The translations under genes were made by a program, and so were the position numbers. Source: Chthonomonas sp. UBA6659 (lineage in GTDB: Bacteria > Armatimonadota > Fimbriimonadia > Fimbriimonadales > Fimbriimonadaceae). From it: a stretch of DNA of 23,110 nt. Where the stretch lies: the NCBI GenBank assembly GCA_002455425.1, contig DKKT01000062.1:1-23110 (forward strand), written 5' to 3'. Under the pieces are notes generated by a model that saw only the letters and a list, made by a program, of their open reading frames with translations, searched no databases and was not told the DNA's origin. This document shows positions 1 to 6,798 of the stretch, in pieces (position 1 is the first letter of the stretch; each line of letters starts with the position of its first letter).

Positions 1-20
1 AGGGGAGGATCTTCTGAATC

Positions 21-47
21 GATTCGGCGCACGACCATCGCCGAATC
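21..47. repeat. 9-bp perfect inverted repeat
   Basis: GATTCGGCG (21-29) is the exact reverse complement of CGCCGAATC (39-47), with a 9-nt loop. The right arm shares bases 43-47 with the left arm of the larger inverted repeat at 43-108, so the two hairpins cannot form together. No T-tract follows, so this is not a standard intrinsic terminator. Whether it belongs to a gene left of the window cannot be seen. Confidence 0.6.
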
Positions 48-108
48 AGGGGAGGATCTCTCGACTCACAAGTTGTCTTCTCAAGTGTTGGAGATGCCTC
101 CCTGATTC
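43..108. repeat. Long imperfect inverted repeat (17 bp, two bulges)
   Basis: The arms 43-60 and 91-108 pair over 17 base pairs. There is one bulged G in each arm (51 and 96) and a 30-nt loop. The core is AATCAGGGGAGG against GCCTCCCTGATT. A further 12-bp copy of part of the left arm, AGGGGAGGATCT (48-59), occurs at 1-12, so the unit is repeated. There is no T-run and no recognisable coding content. It may be a dispersed intergenic repeat or a non-autonomous element remnant; its function is unknown. Confidence 0.6.
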
Positions 109-124
109 CGGGATGGTTTGTGCC

Positions 125-245
125 CGGCATCGGGGAGGTCGGTGAGCGCAGCGAACCGGGTGGGGTTTCGGTCTTGGCGCTTGTCACGAAGTTCGGACCC
201 CCTCCGTCCCAGCCCGCCGCAGGTTCGGCATCGGGGAGGTCGGTG
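125..245. repeat. 20-bp direct repeat, two copies
   Basis: CGGCATCGGGGAGGTCGGTG occurs exactly at 125-144 and again at 226-245, 101 bp apart. The stretch between them is rich in GGTGGGG and CCCCCTCC runs. It lies upstream of the phosphatase gene and does not look coding in either copy. This resembles the dispersed G-rich intergenic repeats found in some bacterial genomes, but only two copies are in view. Confidence 0.6.
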
Positions 246-288
246 GCGGGAAATCGGACCCTGCGCTTTGGCCAAGGTACGCGCTCGG

Positions 289-1680
289 ATGGCGCGGGTT
301 AAGGGATGGTTGAAAGTCGTGCCGGTCGGCAACAATAAGGCAGTGAGACGCTCTCTTTCCGTGGCATGGCTTCTTCTCGCTCCGGCGGCATTTGCCCATC
401 CGCTCCTGAGTTCGGGACCGATGCTGGGCTATGCGGAGATGACGGAGGTGGCGATCTGGGTCCAGACGACCGAGGATGCGCGCGTTCAGTTGTCGTACTG
501 GCCGAAGCCGAACCCGCTGGCGGCAAGGAAGACCCAGGTGATCGTCACGAAGGGAGCCACCGACCATATCGCGCGGTTTGTCGTCTCCGATCTGGACTTC
601 GGCACCCGGTACGTTTACCGACTGTCGATCAACGGGATCGATGTGACGCGGCCGTACCCGCTCGAGTTTCAAACCCAGCCGCACTGGCGGTTTCGGGGCG
701 AACCGCCGAGCTTCAAGATCGCGTTCGGGTCGTGCGCATACATGAACGAGCCGAAGTTCGACCGGCCCGGCACTCCGTATGGCGGCGATCCCGAAATCAT
801 GACCTCGATCGCTGCGAAGCGGCCAGATTTGATGCTTTGGCTCGGCGACAACATCTACTATCGCGAGCCGGATTGGCTAACCGAAGCCGCGATGCGCTAC
901 CGATGGCGCACGGACCGGCGTCTCCCCGAGCTCCAGCCGCTCCTTGCGACGGCGAACCACTACGCGATTTGGGATGATCACGACTTCGGCCCGAACGACT
1001 CGGATCGTTCGTTCCGGCTCCGAGGTGCGGCACTGAAGGTCTTCGAAGACTACTGGCCGAGCGTAGTCCGCGGCACGCCCGAGACGGCGGGGTGCTTCTT
1101 CCGGTTTGAGTGGGGCGACGTCGAGTTTTTCATGCTCGACGATCGGTACTGGCGAACTCCGAATCGCTATCCGGACGGGCCGGACAAAGTGATGTTCGGG
1201 AAGGCTCAACTCCAGTGGCTGAAGGACAGTCTGGTCGACAGCGATGCCACCTTCAAAATCGTCTGCAACGGCAACCAGATGACGAACCCGATGATGTTCT
1301 TCGAGGCGTTCGGACGTTTCCCCGGTGAGCAGAAGGAGTTGTTCGACTTCATCGCTCAGGCGGGAATCTCAGGCGTGCTGTTCCTGACCGGCGACCGTCA
1401 TGCCACCGAACTGTTGAAGGTCCAGTGGCCCGGGGTCAAGTACCCGTGGTACGAATACACGTCCAGCCCGTTGATGTCGGGAGGCGGGCGGAACGACCGG
1501 GAGGAGAACAACCCGGCCCGCGTGCCGGGAACGTGGGTGACGCGGCTCCGGAACTTCGGGACGGTCGATGTGAGCGGGCCACGAGGCGACCGGAAGCTTG
1601 TCCTGCAAGCGTTTGACAAGGATGGGAAGCGACTCTGGATTCACGCGATCCGGCAGTCGGAGATCGTGCCCGCCCGGTAA
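289..1680 (+). CDS. PhoD-like secreted phosphatase (alkaline phosphatase D family)
   Basis: The product is 463 aa and probably a secreted metal-dependent phosphomonoesterase or phosphodiesterase acting outside the membrane. A signal peptide with a hydrophobic core (SVAWLLLAPAAFA) precedes a PhoD N-terminal beta domain. The metallophosphatase domain then begins at GSCAY (about 147). Probable metal and catalytic motifs are LGDN (D187), WDDHDFGPND (228-237) and LTGDRH (D369, H371). The frame is open back to TTG 118, but that extension runs through repeat DNA and would bury the signal peptide. ATG 289 is therefore chosen. GTG 343 is a credible alternative that starts right at the signal peptide. 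The next gene begins 26 nt downstream. The family call is firm; the true substrate is not known. Confidence 0.87.
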   Translation: MARVKGWLKVVPVGNNKAVRRSLSVAWLLLAPAAFAHPLLSSGPMLGYAEMTEVAIWVQTTEDARVQLSYWPKPNPLAARKTQVIVTKGATDHIARFVVSDLDFGTRYVYRLSINGIDVTRPYPLEFQTQPHWRFRGEPPSFKIAFGSCAYMNEPKFDRPGTPYGGDPEIMTSIAAKRPDLMLWLGDNIYYREPDWLTEAAMRYRWRTDRRLPELQPLLATANHYAIWDDHDFGPNDSDRSFRLRGAALKVFEDYWPSVVRGTPETAGCFFRFEWGDVEFFMLDDRYWRTPNRYPDGPDKVMFGKAQLQWLKDSLVDSDATFKIVCNGNQMTNPMMFFEAFGRFPGEQKELFDFIAQAGISGVLFLTGDRHATELLKVQWPGVKYPWYEYTSSPLMSGGGRNDREENNPARVPGTWVTRLRNFGTVDVSGPRGDRKLVLQAFDKDGKRLWIHAIRQSEIVPAR

Positions 1681-1692
1681 CCCGCGAGGTGC

Positions 1693-1698
1693 CACACT
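1693..1698 (+). promoter_or_regulatory. Possible -10-like element for 1707 gene
   Basis: CACACT ends 8 nt before ATG 1707, inside CACACTAGGGAGCG. It is a weaker member of a T/C-A-N-A-C-T motif that occurs 6-9 nt ahead of other start codons here (11396, 19419, 21342). There is no obvious -35. The GGGAG at 1699-1703 could equally serve as a ribosome binding site. Confidence 0.25.
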
Positions 1699-1706
1699 AG
1701 GGAGCG

Positions 1707-2528
1707 ATGCGCTTGCTCTTCCCGATCGTTGCCCTTTTCGCACTCGGGCCTGGCTCTCCCGGTCCGGACGAGCTGACCGACATCGACGCGATCCGGCAGC
1801 GACTGGTCGAAACGATCCATAGCGTTCGGGCGGACATCGCCAAGCAGAAGTCGGTGACGCCATGGGAAGTCGACGCGACCCTCGTCGCCCAAGACCCCCG
1901 CGTCAAGGACCGTTTCGGGGGGAACGAGGCGACCGAGCGGGTTCGACAGGCCCTTGCCCTCGATCCGGAGATGTTTTCGCCGCCGCGCGAGCTCAAGGGG
2001 TTTGAGAAGGTCGACTTCGCGAGGACCGATCTCAGCGGATATGCGTCCCCGGCCCCCGACTTTCTGAAGCGAACCGAGAACCGGTTCATCGACTTCAAGG
2101 AGCGGTTTCAGGATAAGCGGATCGTCGTGAAGGACATCAAGGTCAGCCGCCCCGCTCCGAAGCCCCCGGCTCTGCCCGGTCAGCAGCCGACACCCCCTGG
2201 GCCGATGAGGGTCCAATACCTCGCGATCGGCCCCGGCGAAGAAGCCGAAGTCGACAAGATCATCGAGCTCAACAAGACCCGTGGGGTCGAGGTCGAGATT
2301 CTCGCGACCCACCCAGCGGTCTGGTACCGTGGGCCGAAGGGTGAGATCGCTCTCGCGCTCCAAGGCACGCCGCGAACGTTCGAAGGGATCTCTCCGGTCG
2401 AAGTCTCCGTGTTTCGGGTCGACGCCAAGACGCTCAACCGTCTCGCCGGCCTCGCGATGGAGCGGAAAGCCTTGATGCCGCCCCTCAAGCCGGTGATCGT
2501 TGCGGTTCAAGGGTACGCCGGACCGTAG
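1707..2528 (+). CDS. Secreted protein of unknown function
   Basis: The product is 273 aa and I do not recognise the family. The N-terminus (MRLLFPIVALFALG) looks like a short signal peptide. A helical, charged region follows (about 20-130). Next comes a proline-rich linker (PAPKPPALPGQQPTPPGP, about 145-165), and then a region of short beta-like segments that includes VEVEILATHPAVWYRGPKGE. The layout suggests two small exported domains joined by a flexible hinge. There are no cysteines or obvious catalytic motifs. It follows the phosphatase by 26 nt and precedes the H-X9-DG gene by 39 nt on the same strand, so the three could be co-transcribed. That does not by itself give a function. Confidence 0.7.
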   Translation: MRLLFPIVALFALGPGSPGPDELTDIDAIRQRLVETIHSVRADIAKQKSVTPWEVDATLVAQDPRVKDRFGGNEATERVRQALALDPEMFSPPRELKGFEKVDFARTDLSGYASPAPDFLKRTENRFIDFKERFQDKRIVVKDIKVSRPAPKPPALPGQQPTPPGPMRVQYLAIGPGEEAEVDKIIELNKTRGVEVEILATHPAVWYRGPKGEIALALQGTPRTFEGISPVEVSVFRVDAKTLNRLAGLAMERKALMPPLKPVIVAVQGYAGP

Positions 2529-2546
2529 CAAGCAGGAGAGTCGTTC

Positions 2547-2565
2547 GCCCGGTCGAAAGTCGGGC
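2547..2565 (+). other. Small hairpin between SD and start codon
   Basis: GCCCG (2547-2551) pairs with CGGGC (2561-2565) across a 9-nt loop, 2 nt before ATG 2568. The best ribosome binding site, AGGAG (2534-2538), is 29 nt from the ATG. Folding the 19-nt hairpin would bring it to an effective 10 nt. The stem is only 5 bp, so chance is a real possibility. Confidence 0.3.
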
Positions 2566-2567
2566 TC

Positions 2568-3410
2568 ATGAGGTTGCTCGAATTGATGACCTCGGGCGGG
2601 ATCGCGGTGCTCTTCGGAGCCGTGGCGACATCCTCGATCCGGTCGGTCCTACCCGGTCAGGACCTTGCGCTCGATGCCCGCCGCACTGGCGTGGTCGCGA
2701 GCGCGGTCATCCTCTATTCCGGGGACAACGACGAGCGGTTTCCGCTGCTTCAGACCGAAGGGTCTCGGCGGGCGTCGCCGCCAAACCACGATCGGGTTTG
2801 GGGGCAGTTGGTACTTCCGTACCACGGCTTGATGGAGCACTATCGCGATCCGGACGATCCGGTGACCGAGACCGAGCTGCTTGCGGGAATGCCGGGTTGC
2901 GATGCGTCTCCGATCCAGTGCGAGTTCAACCTTGCGTACAAGTCGCACCGGGGCTTGAATTACCAATCGTTGAGTCCTTTCGGCTCCCTCTGTGGGTCAG
3001 GCAATCTCCATCAGTCGATTTCGACGCGGATCGACGAAATCCAGAGCCCGGCCGCCACCCTGATGCTCGTCGACAGCGTCTACGACCGCGTGGGCGGCGT
3101 GCCGTTCGGAGGCGGCACCCATGCGGTCGATCCCCCTGCGCGTTACACGACGTCCGGCTTCGACTTACTCGCGTCGTCGGCCCCATGCCGGTCCCGGCTT
3201 TGGCTCGGAGGCTGGAATCCAAGTCTGCCTGGTGCCTGGAACCGGTACGGTGCGGTTTGGGGCTGGCACAAGGGGCATGCGACGGTCGCGTTCATCGACG
3301 GTCACACCCGCCTCATGAGCTATGGACAGCTCGCGGCGGGCGCGACCGTACTGGACGCGTGGCGCGGTCGTGTGTTTGATCGCGACGCCTACCTATGGGA
3401 CCGGAACTAG
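2568..3410 (+). CDS. H-X9-DG domain protein, prepilin-like
   Basis: The product is 280 aa. Near the C-terminus, HKGHATVAFIDG fits the H-X9-DG motif found in prepilin-like proteins abundant in Planctomycetes and Armatimonadota. The central part also fits this group, with residues suggesting a date/energy-free, disulphide-containing globular fold (for example YSGDNDERFP). The N-terminus has a hydrophobic segment with LLEL, resembling the LIEL of type IV prepilins. The usual Gly-Phe-Thr before it is absent, and no upstream in-frame start supplies one. It may therefore be a degenerate prepilin or a membrane-anchored relative. Its stop codon overlaps that of the converging lipoprotein gene. The role is unknown; pilin or surface assembly is an inference. 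Confidence 0.75.
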   Translation: MRLLELMTSGGIAVLFGAVATSSIRSVLPGQDLALDARRTGVVASAVILYSGDNDERFPLLQTEGSRRASPPNHDRVWGQLVLPYHGLMEHYRDPDDPVTETELLAGMPGCDASPIQCEFNLAYKSHRGLNYQSLSPFGSLCGSGNLHQSISTRIDEIQSPAATLMLVDSVYDRVGGVPFGGGTHAVDPPARYTTSGFDLLASSAPCRSRLWLGGWNPSLPGAWNRYGAVWGWHKGHATVAFIDGHTRLMSYGQLAAGATVLDAWRGRVFDRDAYLWDRN

Positions 3411-5011
3411 GGCGCTTTCTGGGCGAGCTTGACCTTGGTGTGGGGGAGGTGCCCGAAGAGCGACTCCCTCAGACCGGAAACCCGCTCGGAGATCAGCTCG
3501 AAATCGCGCTGGAAGTAGATGGGTACCCAGGGCGCTTCCTGAAGGGCGATGTCCTCGGCTTCGGCATAGAGCGCCTTGCGCCTCTCAAAGTCCATGATCG
3601 AGTCGGCCTCGGTGCATAGGGCATCGAACTTGGCGCTGTTGTAGCCGATCTTGTTCTCCGGTCCGTACGTGGCAAGCATGTACGAAAGGAAGTTCTCGGG
3701 ATCGAGATAGTCGGCCGCCCAACGCATGTGGAAGATCTGCATCTCGCCCTTGTTCCACTTCTGGAGGTATGCCCCCCATTCCATCTGGCGCGGGTTGATC
3801 TCCACGCCGAGGTTCTCCTTGAGCATTGTGATCACCGCCTCGGCGACGATGCGGATATCGGGGAGCGCTTCGCGGTAGTTCATCTCGAGGGGTGGGAGGC
3901 CTTTGCCGTCGGGAAAGCCGGCTTCGGCGAGGAGCTTCTTCGCCCCTGCCGGGTCGAACGGGATCGCGGCAGCATTCTCGCGATGGCCAGGAACGCCCGG
4001 AGGCACGATGCTGTTCGCGATCGTGTTCGCGCCGCCGAGGAGTTCGTCTACGATCCGCTTCTTGTCGATGGCCATCGCGAACGCGCGGCGTACGCGCGGG
4101 TCCTTGAAGGGCGGGTACGCCAGGCTGTTCATGCCGACGTACCAGATCGCGGGTCGATCGAACGGTTTCAACTGCGATGCGAAGTTCTCGTCAGCTTTGA
4201 GGGCCTCAATGTCCTGCCGCTGGAGCATGACCAGGTCTAGACCTCCAGACTTGTACTTATAGAGCCGAGTTGCCGGATCCTTGATGATGGGACGCTCGAT
4301 CTGGGCGATCAGGGGCGCCCCCTCGAAGTAATCCTTGTTGGCGTCGAGGACCAAGAGCTGGCCACGATCGTACTTGGTCGCTTTGAACGGGCCGGCGCCG
4401 ACCATGTCTTTGACTTCGGTGATCGGGCCCGAAGTCGGGACGGCCTCTTTCGCCATCGGCGCCGAGATCAGGTATGTCAGCTTGCCGAGGAAGTATGGGC
4501 GCGGCTTGTCGATCCGCATCACGATCGTCTGGGGGTCCCGGACTTCGATGCCGGCGACGCCGCCCGGGCGGCCTTCGTGATGCTCCTTCATGCCGACGAT
4601 ATCGGCGAGATATTGCCATGTCGGTGAAGCGAGATCCTTGCTCGTATTGCGTTCGATGGTCCACTTGATGTCTTCAGCCGTGACCTCGCGACCGTTATGG
4701 AACTTGACGCCCTTACGGAGCGTAAAGACGTAGGTTTTCCCCCCGTCCTCGACCTCCCACTTCTCCGCCAGGCGCGGTGCGACTTCGTTGTTCTCGCCCC
4801 ACGCCACGAGCCCTTCGAAGACCTGTTGCAGGGCATCGATCGTGTCGCCGTCCTGCACAAGTCCCGGATCCAGGGTCGTGGGATCGTCGTGGATCGGATA
4901 CCGGAAGACGTTCTCCTTACCAGCTTGGGTCTTCTCGGAGAACTTGCCGCCTGAACAGCCGGCCAGGACAAAGAGGGCCACGAAGGCCGCGAAGAGGGAC
5001 GTCCACCGCAT
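3407..5011 (-). CDS. ABC transporter substrate-binding lipoprotein, family 5 (peptide/nickel type)
   Basis: The product is 534 aa. The start at 5011 gives a lipoprotein signal peptide with lipobox LAGC (Cys19), so the mature protein should be membrane-anchored. The longer open frame back to 5287 is a shadow inside the upstream gene. Family 5 features include DDPTTLDPGLVQDGDT near the N-terminus, YVFTLRKGVKFHNGREVTAEDIKWTIER (given here only as the segment around residues 95-120), RRAFAMAIDKKRI in the middle, and a C-terminal MRWAADYLDPENFL region. These proteins capture oligopeptides or similar solutes for an ABC importer. No cognate permease or ATPase lies next to it, so it is an orphan here. 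It lies 38 nt downstream of the dehydrogenase-like gene on the same strand. Confidence 0.9.
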   Translation of the reverse strand: MRWTSLFAAFVALFVLAGCSGGKFSEKTQAGKENVFRYPIHDDPTTLDPGLVQDGDTIDALQQVFEGLVAWGENNEVAPRLAEKWEVEDGGKTYVFTLRKGVKFHNGREVTAEDIKWTIERNTSKDLASPTWQYLADIVGMKEHHEGRPGGVAGIEVRDPQTIVMRIDKPRPYFLGKLTYLISAPMAKEAVPTSGPITEVKDMVGAGPFKATKYDRGQLLVLDANKDYFEGAPLIAQIERPIIKDPATRLYKYKSGGLDLVMLQRQDIEALKADENFASQLKPFDRPAIWYVGMNSLAYPPFKDPRVRRAFAMAIDKKRIVDELLGGANTIANSIVPPGVPGHRENAAAIPFDPAGAKKLLAEAGFPDGKGLPPLEMNYREALPDIRIVAEAVITMLKENLGVEINPRQMEWGAYLQKWNKGEMQIFHMRWAADYLDPENFLSYMLATYGPENKIGYNSAKFDALCTEADSIMDFERRKALYAEAEDIALQEAPWVPIYFQRDFELISERVSGLRESLFGHLPHTKVKLAQKAP

Positions 5012-5020
5012 GGTGCGGCG

Positions 5021-5026
5021 ATTGTA
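5021..5026 (-). promoter_or_regulatory. Possible -10 element before lipoprotein gene
   Basis: On the minus strand TACAAT lies 9 nt upstream of the ATG at 5011, which would give a leaderless or near-leaderless transcript. No clear -35 is seen; the sequence upstream runs into the end of the preceding gene. The spacing matches the elements at 11396 and 19419. Confidence 0.4.
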
Positions 5027-5049
5027 CCGCTCGCGGCCCTCGAATCCGG

Positions 5050-6663
5050 CTATTGGTCGCCGCTCTGCCCGAAAGCGCCGACCAAGATGTCGAAGTCGTC
5101 GGAGTCCACCGACCCGTTCTCGTCCAAATCGGCGGTCGGCCCCGAACCTCCGAAGTTCGCGACGAGATCGTCGAAGTCGTCCGAGTCGACGACGTTGTCG
5201 CCATTCACGTCGCCGTTGACCAGGGTGAGGATCACGCCGGTGGCGTCGTTGGGTCCGGTCGAAGACGTCACCTTTCGACGCAACCAATGGGTGCGCTTGA
5301 CCGCGATGTCGAAGGCGCCGGTCGGAGCGGGAAGGCGGAACTGTCCTGTCGCGTCGAGACCCACGGTCAGGCTGTAGAGCGGCGTCGTCGACCCGACGTT
5401 GCGGAACTCGAACGTGGCCGAGGAGGGTCGCGGAGCACCCGGGTCGAGGTTGGAAAACACGACCTGGCCGCTGATCCCGTAGCGATTGGTCAGATCGGTG
5501 AGCCGCCGGACGCTCCCGTTGCGGAGGACGTACAGGATTTCACCGTTCGGATCGGCATCGACCGCCGCGACCTGCGTGCCGAGCGAGAAGCCGTGGTCGA
5601 TGATCGTGCCCGGGGTCGCGGTGCCGTCGGGATTGAAGTTCAAGCCGACCGACCGGACGAATGCCCCGCAGAAGTCGCTGTAGACCGCGCGGCCGTAGAA
5701 TGCCGTACCCAGGCGAACTCCGCGATAGATCAGACCGCCGGAGATCGAGCAGCCTTCGGGATGCGGGTACTCGGCGATGGGAGCCACGAAGGGCGGCGTG
5801 CCCCCCCCGAGCCCGGTGTTGAACGTCCCTTCGAAGACGCGCCAACCGTAATTGAGGCCGGGCGTGGCGGGCGGCTCATAGTTGACCTCCTCCATCGTGT
5901 CCTGGCCGACGTCCATCACGACCATTCCCCCGAATCCGTTGTTGCGAACCGGATCGAAGCTCCACTTCCAGGGGTTACGCCACCCGTAGGACCAGATCGC
6001 ATCGTCGACCGTGCTGCCTCCGACGAACGGATTGGCGGGCGGAATCGCATAGTTGCGGGTGCTATCGCCGGGAAATCCATCGGAATTGACGTCGACGCGC
6101 AAGAACTTCCCGAGTTCCGAAGTGAGGCTCTGGGCGCGGTTCTGGGGGTCGTTGCCGCTTCCGCCATCGCCGTTGCCGATGTAAAGGTAACCGTCGGCTC
6201 CGAAGTGGATCGTGCCGCCGTTATGGTTCTCGTAAGGTTGACTGATGAGAGCGATATCGAACCCGGTGGTCGTGCTTGCGGTGTCGGCGGTCGGGGGGCT
6301 CGCCGTATAGCGACGGATCACGGTGGTGCCCGCCGAGTTGACGAAGTTCACGTAGAAGAAACCGTTGGTGGCGTAGTTCGGGTGGAACGTGATCCCGAGC
6401 ACGCCTTGCTCGCCGCCGATCCCGATGCCGGAGATCGTGATAAACGGGGTTGCGAGGAGCACGCCGTTCTTGACGATGCGGATGCGGCCATCGGTCGTGG
6501 CGCCGACGCGCTGCTCGACGATGAAGATGCGGTTGGTTTCGTCGGGCGGAAACGCGGTGCTGACCGGGCGACTGAGACCCGACGCGACCAACTGTGAGCT
6601 TAGCTGCGCGGTGGCCACGCCGGCCAACATGAGGCCCACCGAGATGAAAATCGTTCGACTCAT
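5050..6663 (-). CDS. Secreted glucose/sorbosone dehydrogenase-like protein with dockerin-type tail
   Basis: The product is 537 aa. The start at 6663 has a good ribosome site (GGAGAGGAG) and a signal peptide ending ...GVATA before Gln20. The beta-propeller of the GSDH family shows GEQGVLGITFHPNY, NHNGGTIHFGADGYLYIGNG, ELGKFLRVDV and WSYGWRNPWKWSF. These resemble soluble PQQ-dependent sugar dehydrogenases, although PQQ binding is not proven. A small beta-sandwich follows (from about ISGQVVFSNLDPG). The end carries two calcium-loop repeats, DVNGDNVVDSDD and DLDENGSVDSDD, like dockerin type I. The longer open frame to 6786 is non-coding upstream sequence. The protein is presumably extracellular and oxidises a sugar; the substrate is unknown. 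Confidence 0.88.
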   Translation of the reverse strand: MSRTIFISVGLMLAGVATAQLSSQLVASGLSRPVSTAFPPDETNRIFIVEQRVGATTDGRIRIVKNGVLLATPFITISGIGIGGEQGVLGITFHPNYATNGFFYVNFVNSAGTTVIRRYTASPPTADTASTTTGFDIALISQPYENHNGGTIHFGADGYLYIGNGDGGSGNDPQNRAQSLTSELGKFLRVDVNSDGFPGDSTRNYAIPPANPFVGGSTVDDAIWSYGWRNPWKWSFDPVRNNGFGGMVVMDVGQDTMEEVNYEPPATPGLNYGWRVFEGTFNTGLGGGTPPFVAPIAEYPHPEGCSISGGLIYRGVRLGTAFYGRAVYSDFCGAFVRSVGLNFNPDGTATPGTIIDHGFSLGTQVAAVDADPNGEILYVLRNGSVRRLTDLTNRYGISGQVVFSNLDPGAPRPSSATFEFRNVGSTTPLYSLTVGLDATGQFRLPAPTGAFDIAVKRTHWLRRKVTSSTGPNDATGVILTLVNGDVNGDNVVDSDDFDDLVANFGGSGPTADLDENGSVDSDDFDILVGAFGQSGDQ

Positions 6664-6701
6664 TGACTCCTCTCCGGCTGCGTCAACCCGCAGCACTATC
6701 T

Positions 6702-6727
6702 CAAGGATGTGGCGAACCACAACCTTG
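6702..6727 (-). other. Hairpin in leader or intergenic region
   Basis: CAAGG-A-TGTGG (6702-6712) pairs with CCACA-A-CCTTG (6717-6727) around a 4-nt loop, giving ten base pairs and one A-A mismatch on the plus strand. On the minus strand the loop is TTCG. It lies 71 nt after the permease stop codon and 38 nt before the dehydrogenase start. No T-run follows on either strand, so it could be an imperfect terminator or a 5' leader structure. Confidence 0.5.
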
Positions 6728-6798
6728 ATGCATTCCACGTGCGGAGACGTCTTGAAGTCGGCGTAAAGTTTGCCGCTGGCCCTCAATCCCGGTATGCG

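Noticed and set aside
5012..5287. N-terminal extension of the binding lipoprotein
   Set aside because: The frame continues upstream, but it overlaps the 3' end of the dehydrogenase gene and would bury the lipoprotein signal peptide.
4777..6597. 606-aa plus-strand open frame across the lipoprotein and dehydrogenase genes
   Set aside because: It spans two well-supported minus-strand genes and their gap and is low-complexity Arg/Val/Asp-rich, typical of antisense frames.
6664..6786. N-terminal extension of the dehydrogenase-like protein
   Set aside because: It lacks a ribosome site, crosses the hairpin at 6702-6727, and would hide the signal peptide and the strong GGAGAGGAG site.
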